Shown: positions 27,116 through 34,158 of the stretch, piece by piece | How the letters are laid out: the number at the start of each line of letters is the position of its first letter | How positions within the stretch are numbered: the stretch's first letter is position 1 | Assembly: GCF_014191255.1 (NCBI RefSeq) | Contig: NZ_JACHWH010000001.1 | Coordinates: forward strand, 1,736,001 to 1,800,000 | Length of the DNA: 64,000 bases | From: Amycolatopsis bartoniae | Lineage (GTDB): Bacteria > Actinomycetota > Actinomycetes > Mycobacteriales > Pseudonocardiaceae | Direction: 5' to 3' | The notes under the pieces: generated by a model | The model's database searches: none | The model's input: the letters and a program-made list of their open reading frames with translations, nothing else | Told to the model about the DNA's origin: nothing | Position numbers and translations under genes: made by a program

Positions 27116-27189
27116 TGCCCCCGACGGGACTCGAACCCGCACTGAATCGATTTTAAGTCGACTGCCTCTGCCGGTTGGGCTACGGGGGC
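27116..27189 (-). tRNA. Class I tRNA with UAA anticodon (Leu codon UUA; identity uncertain)
   Basis: 74 nt without encoded CCA. Acceptor stem GCCCCCG/CGGGGGC is fully paired with discriminator A. The anticodon stem GTCGA/TCGAT closes loop CTTAAAA, giving anticodon UAA, and the T arm is GCGGG-TTCGAGT-CCCGT. The variable region is only 5 nt (TCAGT). UAA reads UUA, but bacterial tRNA-Leu is class II with a long variable arm, which is missing here. So it is not a normal tRNA-Leu (bldA-type); the amino acid cannot be named from sequence. The gene starts 33 bases beyond the ndh stop, on the same strand. Confidence 0.8.
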
Positions 27190-27221
27190 ACCGCACAGCA
27201 TAATGCGGCGCCCCGGTGACC

Positions 27222-28547
27222 TCAGGACCTGGAGGCCCGCGCGAACTCTTCCTTCGGGTTGTTGATCTGCCCCAGGGAGACGACCTCGCGGCGGAACAGG
27301 CCGCCCAGCATCCAGTCCAGCAGGATGTGGATCTTGCGGTTGAAGGTGGGCATCGCCTTGAGGTGGTAGCTGCGGTGGAACAGCCAGGCGGGGAAGCCCT
27401 TGATCTTCAGGTTCAGCGCGTCGGCCACGCCCTTGTGCAGGCCGAGGCCCGCGACCGCACCGAGGTTCTTGTGGAAGTAGTCCTTCGGCTGGCCACCGCG
27501 GAGCACGCGGATGATGTTGGCCGCCAGCACACGCGCCTGGCGGACCGCGTGCTGCGCGTTCGGCGGGCAGGTGGCCGTCGGGTCCTGCTCCGTGCGCGAC
27601 AGGTCCGGCACGGCGGCGTTGTCGCCCGCCGTCCACACGTCCGGGTGGCCCACGACCTGCAGGGCGGCCGTCGCCTCGACGCGGCCGCGCTTGTCGATCG
27701 GCAGGTCGGAGTTGGCGAGCACCGGGTTGGCCTTCACGCCGGCCGTCCAGATGATCGTGTCGCTGTCGAACTCCGTGCCGTCCGAGAGCACCACGTGCCC
27801 GTTCTCGAACGACTTCGCCGCCGTGGACAGGAACACCTCGATGCCGCGCTTCTCGAGCTGCTCGACCGTCCACACACCCAGCGTCTCGCGGACCTCGGGC
27901 AGGATCCGGCCCGCGGCCTCGACCAGCACCCACCGGATGTCCGACGGGTCGACGTTCTCGTAGTACCGCGTGGCGTCGCGGGTCATGTCTTCGAGCTCGG
28001 CCAGCGCCTCGATGCCCGCGAACCCGCCGCCGACGACGGTGAACGTCAGCAGCCGCTTGCGCAGCTCCGGGTCCAGCGTGCTGGCCGCCTGGTCGAGCTT
28101 CGTCAGCACGTGGTTGCGCAGGTAGATGGCCTCGCCGATGGTCTTGATACCGATGCCCTGCTCGGCGAGCCCCGGGATCGGCAGCAGGCGCGCCACGGCA
28201 CCGAGCGCGACCACGAGCACGTCGTAGTTCAGCTGCTCGATGTGCCCGTCCGCGGCCTCGACCGTGACGGACTTGCGCTCGTGCTCGATCTTGTTGACGC
28301 GCGCCGTCAGCACGTGACAACGCTTGAGGACCCGCCGCAGCGGCACGACCACGTGCCGCGGTTCGATGGCGCCGGCAGCCGCCTCCGGGAGGAACGGCTG
28401 GTACGTCATGTGGGGCTGGGGGTCCACGATCGTGACGGACGCTTCGTTGGCGCGGAGCTTCTTCTGGAGTCCCAGCGCCGTGTAGAGCCCGACGTAACCA
28501 CCGCCCAGGATCAGGATCCGGGTCGGTTCCGACTTCACTGCGGCCAT
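27222..28547 (-). CDS. ndh: Type II NADH:quinone oxidoreductase
   Basis: 441 aa from ATG 28547, 8 bases after GGAGG; an ATG 6 bases earlier is too close to the ribosome site. The FAD motif ILGGGYVGLYTA (about 13-24), NAD motif TVVGGGFAGIEALAEL (about 165-180) and the second FAD-binding TAGDNAAV region (about 300) are present, with a C-terminal amphipathic membrane-anchoring segment (FHRSYHLKAMPTFNRK ... LDWMLGGLF). It transfers electrons from NADH to menaquinone without proton pumping. It is followed by the unusual tRNA. Confidence 0.93.
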   Translation of the reverse strand: MAAVKSEPTRILILGGGYVGLYTALGLQKKLRANEASVTIVDPQPHMTYQPFLPEAAAGAIEPRHVVVPLRRVLKRCHVLTARVNKIEHERKSVTVEAADGHIEQLNYDVLVVALGAVARLLPIPGLAEQGIGIKTIGEAIYLRNHVLTKLDQAASTLDPELRKRLLTFTVVGGGFAGIEALAELEDMTRDATRYYENVDPSDIRWVLVEAAGRILPEVRETLGVWTVEQLEKRGIEVFLSTAAKSFENGHVVLSDGTEFDSDTIIWTAGVKANPVLANSDLPIDKRGRVEATAALQVVGHPDVWTAGDNAAVPDLSRTEQDPTATCPPNAQHAVRQARVLAANIIRVLRGGQPKDYFHKNLGAVAGLGLHKGVADALNLKIKGFPAWLFHRSYHLKAMPTFNRKIHILLDWMLGGLFRREVVSLGQINNPKEEFARASRS

Positions 28548-28658
28548 ACCCATATCCTCCCACTCCCCCGGGCCCGACGCTCGTACCCCCCGGCCAGCTG
28601 TGACCAGGGTCGCCATAGCAGGGCAAAACGATTCAGATCAACTCCGGCGAACCGGCAC

Positions 28659-29054
28659 TCAGGCCACGAGCTCCACCCGACAGTAGCTGGTCGCGGTGCG
28701 CGCGAGGCGCCGGTCGGAGGTCAGCAGCGGGATGCTCCGCGCCTCCGCCAAGGCCACGTATGCGGCGTCGGAACCGCTGATCCCGTGGCGGAGCTGCCAC
28801 ATGCGAGGCAGCAGCTCGTCCAACGAAACATGATCGACACCGAGCAACGGCAGGCGGTCCACCGCCCGTACTGCCTGCTCTTCCTTGATCTTGCTGCCGA
28901 GAGCGAGACCGCGGACAACCGACAAGACCTCTGCCTTCCAATGCTCAGGCGCAGCCCACTCGGTGTCCCGCCCGAGAACAGCACGCGCTCGGCGTCCCCG
29001 ATCGTCGGCGTATAGAAGCATGTTGGCCAACACGGACGCGTCGACCACGATCAC
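28659..29054 (-). CDS. vapC: VapC-type PIN-domain toxin
   Basis: 131 aa. The PIN active-site acids are all visible: Asp5 (MIVVDAS), Glu42 (HWKAEV), Asp96 (GSDAAY) and Asp114 (TSDRR). VapC toxins are Mg2+-dependent endoribonucleases that cut tRNA or rRNA. The ATG overlaps the stop of the upstream small gene (ATGA), the standard antitoxin-toxin arrangement. It ends 112 bases from the ndh start. Confidence 0.88.
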   Translation of the reverse strand: MIVVDASVLANMLLYADDRGRRARAVLGRDTEWAAPEHWKAEVLSVVRGLALGSKIKEEQAVRAVDRLPLLGVDHVSLDELLPRMWQLRHGISGSDAAYVALAEARSIPLLTSDRRLARTATSYCRVELVA

Positions 29055-29251
29055 GCCGCGCCACCCGCGCCGTCAGCGTCGGTGTCACCAACACGGTCCT
29101 GTCGCGCCTGGTCGAGGAGCTCGGCGGCGTCGGGGGCATCGTCACCCGCGCCACCTCCCTCGGCGAGCTCCTGTTCGATATCGAACAGGAGCTGCCGGTT
29201 GCGGCTGAATGCTGCCTGTCGTTTCAGCACACCCAGCAGGAGCGACTGCAT
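29051..29251 (-). CDS. Probable VapB-type antitoxin
   Basis: 66 aa, Gln/Arg-rich N-terminus (LKRQAAFSRNRQLLFDIEQEL) and an acidic, Gly/Ala/Asp-rich C-terminal tail, which is the usual toxin-wrapping character. It overlaps the toxin start by 4 bases. No clear ribbon-helix-helix or AbrB motif is visible, so the call rests on position and composition. Its coding sequence contains a 28-base perfect palindrome (29166-29193). Confidence 0.65.
   Translation of the reverse strand: MQSLLLGVLKRQAAFSRNRQLLFDIEQELAEGGGAGDDAPDAAELLDQARQDRVGDTDADGAGGAA
29166..29193. repeat. 28-base perfect palindrome inside the antitoxin gene
   Basis: Left arm AGCTCCTGTTCGAT is followed directly by its exact reverse complement. 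It falls in the codons for QLLFDIEQEL of the antitoxin. It could form a hairpin in the mRNA or bind the VapBC complex for autoregulation. It is not the actinobacterial SOS box, whose half sites are in the opposite order. Confidence 0.85.
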
Positions 29252-29262
29252 GCGGAGTCAAG

Positions 29263-29976
29263 TCATGAGTTCCTGACTTCCAACCCCGCCCGCGAAGCCG
29301 CGCGAGCCAGGACGTCCCGCAGCATCGCGGGGGTGAGCCTGCCCGTGAAGGTGTTCTGCTGTGACACGTGGTAGCACCCGAACAGGTGCAGCTCCCCGCC
29401 CAGGACGACCTCCACCCCGTGGCCGAACTTGGGCGCCGGCTTCGGGACCGGCCACGTCTGGGCCAGCACGGGCAGCAGCGCCTGCCAGCCGAAGGCACCC
29501 AGCACCACCACCGACTTGAGCCGGGGCTTCAGCAGCTCCAGCTCCCGCACCAGCCAGGGGCGGCAGGCGTCCCGCTCGGCGGGCGTCGGCTTGTTCTGCG
29601 GGGGCGCGCAGTGCACGGGCGCGGTGATGCGCGTGCCGTACAGCTCCAGCCCGTCGCCCTTGCGCACCGACGTCGGCTGTGACGCCAGGCCCACGTCGTA
29701 CAGCGCCTGGAACAGCACGTCCCCGGACCGGTCGCCGGTGAACATGCGGCCGGTGCGGTTCCCGCCGTGCGCGGCGGGGGCGAGCCCGACGATCGCCATC
29801 GACGCGTCGGCCGGGCCGATGCCGGGCACCGGACGGCCCCAGTACGTCTCGTCCTTGAACGCGGCCCGCTTCTTCCGCGCGACCTCCTCGCGCCACTCCA
29901 CCAGGCGGGGACAGCGCCGGCAGTCCGCGAGCGCGTCGTCGAGCTCGGCGATCGTGGTGGGTCTGATCTTCGTCAC
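29263..29976 (-). CDS. Family 5 uracil-DNA glycosylase (UdgB type)
   Basis: 237 aa from GTG 29976. Motif A GLAPAAHGGNRTGRMFTGD is diagnostic of family 5, which lacks the catalytic Asp/Asn of other families. An N-terminal CRRCPRLVEWR and later Cys residues (APVHCAPP, GCYHVS) supply the 4Fe-4S ligands. HVSQQNTFTG is the C-terminal motif. It removes uracil, hypoxanthine and related lesions. GGAGG lies only one base before the GTG, so an ATG at 30000 (adding 8 residues) is a serious alternative and would overlap the divergent peptidase start. Confidence 0.88.
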   Translation of the reverse strand: MTKIRPTTIAELDDALADCRRCPRLVEWREEVARKKRAAFKDETYWGRPVPGIGPADASMAIVGLAPAAHGGNRTGRMFTGDRSGDVLFQALYDVGLASQPTSVRKGDGLELYGTRITAPVHCAPPQNKPTPAERDACRPWLVRELELLKPRLKSVVVLGAFGWQALLPVLAQTWPVPKPAPKFGHGVEVVLGGELHLFGCYHVSQQNTFTGRLTPAMLRDVLARAASRAGLEVRNS

Positions 29977-29998
29977 CCCTCCAGCGTAAGTTGAGCTC

Positions 29999-31468
29999 AT
30001 GCCCGAGACCCCCGACGAGGAGCCCGAGAAGAAGGCTCCGGAGCCGAGCGACGACCTCGTCAGCACCCAGCACACGCTCACCGTCAAGCGCCGCAAGCTC
30101 GCGTACACCGCGAAGACCGGCCGCGTCGTGCTGCGCAAGGAGGTGCTCACCGACGGCAAGTTCGAGGGGCACCAGGCCAAGGCCGAGGTGTTCCTCACGT
30201 CGTACACGCTCGACGACGCCGAGCCCGGCTCGCGGCCGGTCACGTTCGCGTTCAACGGCGGCCCCGGCTCGGCCAGCGTCTGGCTGCACATGGGCCTGCT
30301 CGGGCCGCGGCGCGCCGTGTCGGGGGACGTCGACTCGCCCGAGCCGCCGCCGTACCGGCTGGTGGACAACCCCGAAACGCTGCTGGCGCACAGCGACCTG
30401 GTGTTCATCGACCCGGTGTCCACCGGCTACTCGCGCGCCGTCGCCGGGGAGAAGCCCAAGGACTACCTCGGTTTCACGCCGGACATCGAGTCGGTCGGCG
30501 AGATCATCCGGCTGTGGACCTCACGCAACGGCCGCTGGCTGTCGCCGAAGTACCTGGCGGGCGAGTCGTACGGGACGCTGCGGGCGGCCGCGCTCGCCGC
30601 ACACCTGCAGGAACGGCACGGGCTCTACCTCAACGGGCTGATGCTGATCAGCAGCGTGCTCGACATGGGCACCATCCGCTTCACCGAAGGCAACGACAAG
30701 CCGTACCCGCTGTACGTGCCGACATACGCGGCGATAGCGCACTACCACGGGCTGCACGGGGAGCGGCCCCTCGACGACGTGCTGGCCGACGCGGAGGAGT
30801 TCGCCGCGCGCGAGCTGCCGTACGCGCTGGAGCGCGGTGCGCGCCTGTCGGCCGAGGAGCGCACGGCGGCCGTGCAGACGCTGGCGTCGCTCACCGGGCT
30901 CGACGAGTCCTATGTGGACAGGGTGGACCTGCGGATCGAGCACGTCCGGTTCTTCACCGAGCTGCTGCGCGACCGGGGGCTCACCACAGGCCGCATGGAC
31001 GGCCGCTTCACCACCTGGGAGCCGGACGGCGGGCGCGAGCACATGAGCGACGACGCCTCGGTGTCACGGATCATCGGCGCGTACTCGGCGGCGTTCAACC
31101 ACTACGTGCGCGCCGAGCTGGGCTACGAGAACGACCTGCCGTACGAGGTCCTGTCGATGGACGTGGTGCGGAACTGGTCGTACTCCGACTTCGAGGGTCG
31201 CTCGGTGTCCGCCGTGGAGGCGCTGGGCGCGGCGATGCGGGCCAACCCGCACCTGAAGGTGCACGTGGCGCTGGGCTACTACGACGGCGCGACGCCGTAC
31301 TACGCGGCCGAGCACGTGCTGGCGCGCCTGCAGATCCCCGAGGAGCTGCGGGACAACGTCGAGACGGCGTACTACCCGGCGGGCCACATGATGTACGTGC
31401 ACGAGCCCTCGCGGGTGCAACAGTCCAAGGACCTCGGCGCGTTCGTCGCGGGCAGCAGCAACCGGTAG
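29999..31468 (+). CDS. Peptidase S10 family serine carboxypeptidase-like protein
   Basis: 489 aa. The oxyanion NGGPGSAS (about 82), the nucleophile motif LAGESYGT (Ser about 188), catalytic Asp in HVALGYYDGATPYY and His in YPAGHMMYVH are visible. The acidic, Lys-rich N-terminus has no signal peptide, unlike eukaryotic S10 enzymes, so it is probably cytoplasmic. It removes C-terminal residues from peptides. Start is ATG, overlapping the possible upstream start of the divergent UDG gene. Confidence 0.88.
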   Translation: MPETPDEEPEKKAPEPSDDLVSTQHTLTVKRRKLAYTAKTGRVVLRKEVLTDGKFEGHQAKAEVFLTSYTLDDAEPGSRPVTFAFNGGPGSASVWLHMGLLGPRRAVSGDVDSPEPPPYRLVDNPETLLAHSDLVFIDPVSTGYSRAVAGEKPKDYLGFTPDIESVGEIIRLWTSRNGRWLSPKYLAGESYGTLRAAALAAHLQERHGLYLNGLMLISSVLDMGTIRFTEGNDKPYPLYVPTYAAIAHYHGLHGERPLDDVLADAEEFAARELPYALERGARLSAEERTAAVQTLASLTGLDESYVDRVDLRIEHVRFFTELLRDRGLTTGRMDGRFTTWEPDGGREHMSDDASVSRIIGAYSAAFNHYVRAELGYENDLPYEVLSMDVVRNWSYSDFEGRSVSAVEALGAAMRANPHLKVHVALGYYDGATPYYAAEHVLARLQIPEELRDNVETAYYPAGHMMYVHEPSRVQQSKDLGAFVAGSSNR

Positions 31469-31484
31469 CCGCGGGAACGTCCAC

Positions 31485-32438
31485 TCAGGACCGGCGGGCG
31501 ACGGTGGCGGTGAACTCCTGGTCGGACCAGTAGGCGAGGTCGATCTTGCCCGTGCCCTTCGGGATGATGCAGGAGTACGCCCCCTTCTCCGGAACGGCAC
31601 GGGGTTGGCCTTCGGGGATGGGGTTGCCGCCGGTGCCCGCGTCCCAGCCCCAGTTGTAGACGCCGTAGAGCCACAGGCCGATCGGGCCCGGCGCGATGAT
31701 CAGGTCGTGCTCGTAGAGCATCGAGCAGGCGAGCGAGAACACGGCGGGCTGGTTCTGGCTGCCGCCTGCCGGGATGCGGATCATGTCTTCCTCCGTGGTT
31801 GTGCCGCCTCCCTCGCCGTCGTACAGGAAGGCGGCGAGGTCGTCTCGGGTGCCGCGGAACGCGTTGGCGTCCAACGGCGTGTAGCCCGCGACGCGGGCCG
31901 AACTGGTGAACTGGAGCAGCTGCACCGGCAGGCCGCCGTAGCCGTCCCAGTAGGAGGCCGGGACCTGCGCCCACTCGTCCGCCAGGGAACCGACGGTGGT
32001 GTCCGGATAGCGGCTCGACCACAGCGGCGGCAGTCCGGCCAGCGACGGGGAGCCGAGCTGCTGCCAGTACCAGCGCGGCAGGTACACCAGCGGCACCCGG
32101 TACCCGGCGGCGCGCGCCCGGTTCACGACGTCCTGTACCAGGCCGACGTCGCCGCTGCCGCTTTCCACGTCCGGGATGACGGGCACGTCCTGCGGCACGG
32201 TGGCGCGGATGCCGTCGACGTGCGCGGCGGCGGAGACGTTCGAGCGCTGGTACCAGTAGGCGGCGGCCAGCATGCCCGCGGCGCGGGCCTTGGCCAGGTT
32301 GGCGGCGAACCGGTCGTCGGCGCCCGTGCCCTCGCCGGCCTTGATGACGCAGAACTCGCACCCCTCGCTCCGCGCGGCGCCGAGGTCGAGCGAATCGGGT
32401 TGGTGGTGGCTGATGTCCAGCCCGAAGGTGACGGCCAT
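31485..32438 (-). CDS. GH25-like protein without signal peptide
   Basis: 317 aa from ATG 32438, with GGAGGG upstream. GH25 hallmarks: FGLDISHHQP, FCVIKAGEGT, AAYWYQRS and PVIPDVESG where the Glu of the DxE pair is retained. Residues about 220-317 form a second, unrecognised beta-rich domain (MIRIPAGGSQNQPAVFSL, EKGAYSCIIPKGTGKIDL). There is no signal peptide or membrane segment, so it either stays inside, leaves by lysis, or is phage-derived like an endolysin. It is the second GH25 gene in the window and unlike the one at 23964. Confidence 0.78.
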   Translation of the reverse strand: MAVTFGLDISHHQPDSLDLGAARSEGCEFCVIKAGEGTGADDRFAANLAKARAAGMLAAAYWYQRSNVSAAAHVDGIRATVPQDVPVIPDVESGSGDVGLVQDVVNRARAAGYRVPLVYLPRWYWQQLGSPSLAGLPPLWSSRYPDTTVGSLADEWAQVPASYWDGYGGLPVQLLQFTSSARVAGYTPLDANAFRGTRDDLAAFLYDGEGGGTTTEEDMIRIPAGGSQNQPAVFSLACSMLYEHDLIIAPGPIGLWLYGVYNWGWDAGTGGNPIPEGQPRAVPEKGAYSCIIPKGTGKIDLAYWSDQEFTATVARRS

Positions 32439-32545
32439 GTGCCCTCCTCGGCCTACCGTTGGAGTCGAGCATGCGGCGGCCGGGAGGGCTGTCACCAGGG
32501 AGCGAAACTCATTGTTTGCATGTACTGACGCTGTGTGACCGACGG

Positions 32546-33373
32546 TCAGGAGATCGCCCGCAAGGACCCGCCCGGCCGTCGGAGCGCCTCCACGGCCTGT
32601 GCGGTCCGCTCGTCCGCGGGGAGGAAGACCACCACCGACTGCCCGTCGGAGGACAGCTCCAGCGTCTCGCGGAGCAGCCGGAGCTCGGGCCCGCCGGGGT
32701 GGTTGAGCCGAAGCGGGCCGCGGCGCGGCACCACGTGGCGGTGCAGGCGGCGGGTGAACTCCGGGACCTGCGCGAGCTCCCCGGAGAGCCAGTAGGCGCT
32801 GTCCAGCGTGGACCCGAGCCACAGGTCGAAGACCTGCTCGTCGGCCACGTCGTCCCAGTCGGCGAAGAACTCCCCCGCGCGGGGGTCGGTGAAGACGTAG
32901 CGCGTGAGGTTCGGCTCGTCACCGTCCAACAGGCCCGTTCCGCTCGTCACCGTCTCGAAGCCGCTGGTGCGGGCGAGGATGTCGCCGACGCGGTTGGTCA
33001 CCACGGCGATGCCCGGTTCGAGGAGGCGGAGCGTGCGCAGGACCGGCGGGCGGACGTCGCGGCGGGGCGGGCCGGACTGCGGGTGCGTGACGCAGCCACC
33101 GCGGCTGATCTTGAAGAGGTAGCGCAGGTGGTTGCGCTGCGCGGGATCGAGGCAGAGCGCGTCGCCGAGCGCCCGCAGCACCTCCACCGACGGGTTGCGG
33201 TCCCGGCCCTGTTCCAGGCGCGTCAGGTACTCGACGCTGATGCCCGCCCGCGCCGCGAGGTCCTGGCGCCGCAGGCCCGGCGAGCGGCGGCGGCCGTGCT
33301 CCGGCAGGCCCAGCGACTCCGGCTGGACGCTGTCGCGCATGGTGCGGAGGAAGTTCCCCAGCGGCGTCCCCAT
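32546..33373 (-). CDS. XRE-family regulator with MmyB-like ligand domain
   Basis: 275 aa from ATG 33373 (MLNT extension to 33385 possible). The helix-turn-helix is RRQDLAARAGISVEYLTRLEQGR (about 35-57, shown in part), followed by the MmyB-like PAS-type domain: NRVGDILARTSGFETV, FTDPRAGEFFADWDDVA and LRLNHPGGPELRLLRE. Such regulators bind fatty acids or similar ligands and usually control a divergent SDR or reductase gene. Here the FMN reductase gene is divergent, 103 bases away, and is the likely target. Confidence 0.88.
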   Translation of the reverse strand: MGTPLGNFLRTMRDSVQPESLGLPEHGRRRSPGLRRQDLAARAGISVEYLTRLEQGRDRNPSVEVLRALGDALCLDPAQRNHLRYLFKISRGGCVTHPQSGPPRRDVRPPVLRTLRLLEPGIAVVTNRVGDILARTSGFETVTSGTGLLDGDEPNLTRYVFTDPRAGEFFADWDDVADEQVFDLWLGSTLDSAYWLSGELAQVPEFTRRLHRHVVPRRGPLRLNHPGGPELRLLRETLELSSDGQSVVVFLPADERTAQAVEALRRPGGSLRAIS

Positions 33374-33475
33374 GGTGTTGAGCATAGGCGCCGCCGGGGC
33401 GCTCAGCGTGGCCCTGCGGGGGCCAGCCTGAGCGCGGTCTGGCTGTGGTCACCTCGGGGTTCGATGGTGACAGGT

Positions 33476-34063
33476 ATGACGAACAAGTTGGTGATCATCG
33501 TCGGCAGCGTCCGGGAGGGACGGTCCGGCCCGGTCCTCGCGTCTTGGGTCGCCGAGCAGGCCCGCGCACACGGCGGTTTCGACGTGACCGTGGTCGACCT
33601 CGCCGAGATCGACCTCCCGCTCGCCCTGCCCGACGCACATCCGAAGCTCGCCGCCGACGACTACCCGCGCCCGGCGGGCATGGCGCCGCTGACCGCGGCG
33701 ATCGACGGCGCGGACGCGTTCATCGTGGTGACGCCCGAGTACAACCACAGCTATCCCGCGTCGCTGAAGGCCGCCATCGACTGGCACTTCACGCAGTGGG
33801 CGGCCAAACCGGTGGCCTTCGTCAGCTACGGCGGAACCGCCGGTGGCCGGCACGCGGCGCTGCATTTGGAGAACGTGTTCATCGAACTGCACGCCGTGCC
33901 GATCCGCGACGGTCTCTCGTTCCCGTACTACCGCCGCACGTGGCAGGACGGCAGGCCACTCGATCCGGAGACGCCGCAGTTCACCAAGACGATGCTCGAC
34001 CAGCTGACCTGGTGGGCGACGGCACTCCGGACGGCTCGGGAGGCCACTCCCTACCCGGCGTGA
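33476..34063 (+). CDS. NADPH-dependent FMN reductase
   Basis: 195 aa from ATG 33476 (ATG 33464 is an alternative). Flavodoxin-like fold with the FMN phosphate loop GSVREGRSGP (about 9-18), the TPEYNHSYPASLKAAIDW signature (about 84-101) and VSYGGTAGGRHA (about 113). It reduces quinones, azo dyes or free FMN. Likely controlled by the divergent XRE regulator. Confidence 0.88.
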   Translation: MTNKLVIIVGSVREGRSGPVLASWVAEQARAHGGFDVTVVDLAEIDLPLALPDAHPKLAADDYPRPAGMAPLTAAIDGADAFIVVTPEYNHSYPASLKAAIDWHFTQWAAKPVAFVSYGGTAGGRHAALHLENVFIELHAVPIRDGLSFPYYRRTWQDGRPLDPETPQFTKTMLDQLTWWATALRTAREATPYPA

Positions 34064-34116
34064 AGGCCGGTCTCGTCCGAAATCCAGGAGCGAAAAGCCG
34101 AGGCGTTGCACGAAAA

Positions 34117-34144
34117 CAGCCGGTCTCCCGTGGGAGACCGGCTG
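34117..34144. terminator. Bidirectional terminator
   Basis: Thirteen-base perfect arms CAGCCGGTCTCCC / GGGAGACCGGCTG with a 2-base spacer, between the stops of the FMN reductase (34063) and the convergent subtilase (34159). A run of four A residues precedes it on the plus strand, which is the T side for minus-strand transcripts. Confidence 0.88.
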
Positions 34145-34158
34145 CCTTCGCGAACCAC

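Noticed and set aside
29166..29193. LexA/SOS box
   Set aside because: The half sites are GTTCG...CGAAC, the reverse order of the actinobacterial CGAAC-N4-GTTCG box.
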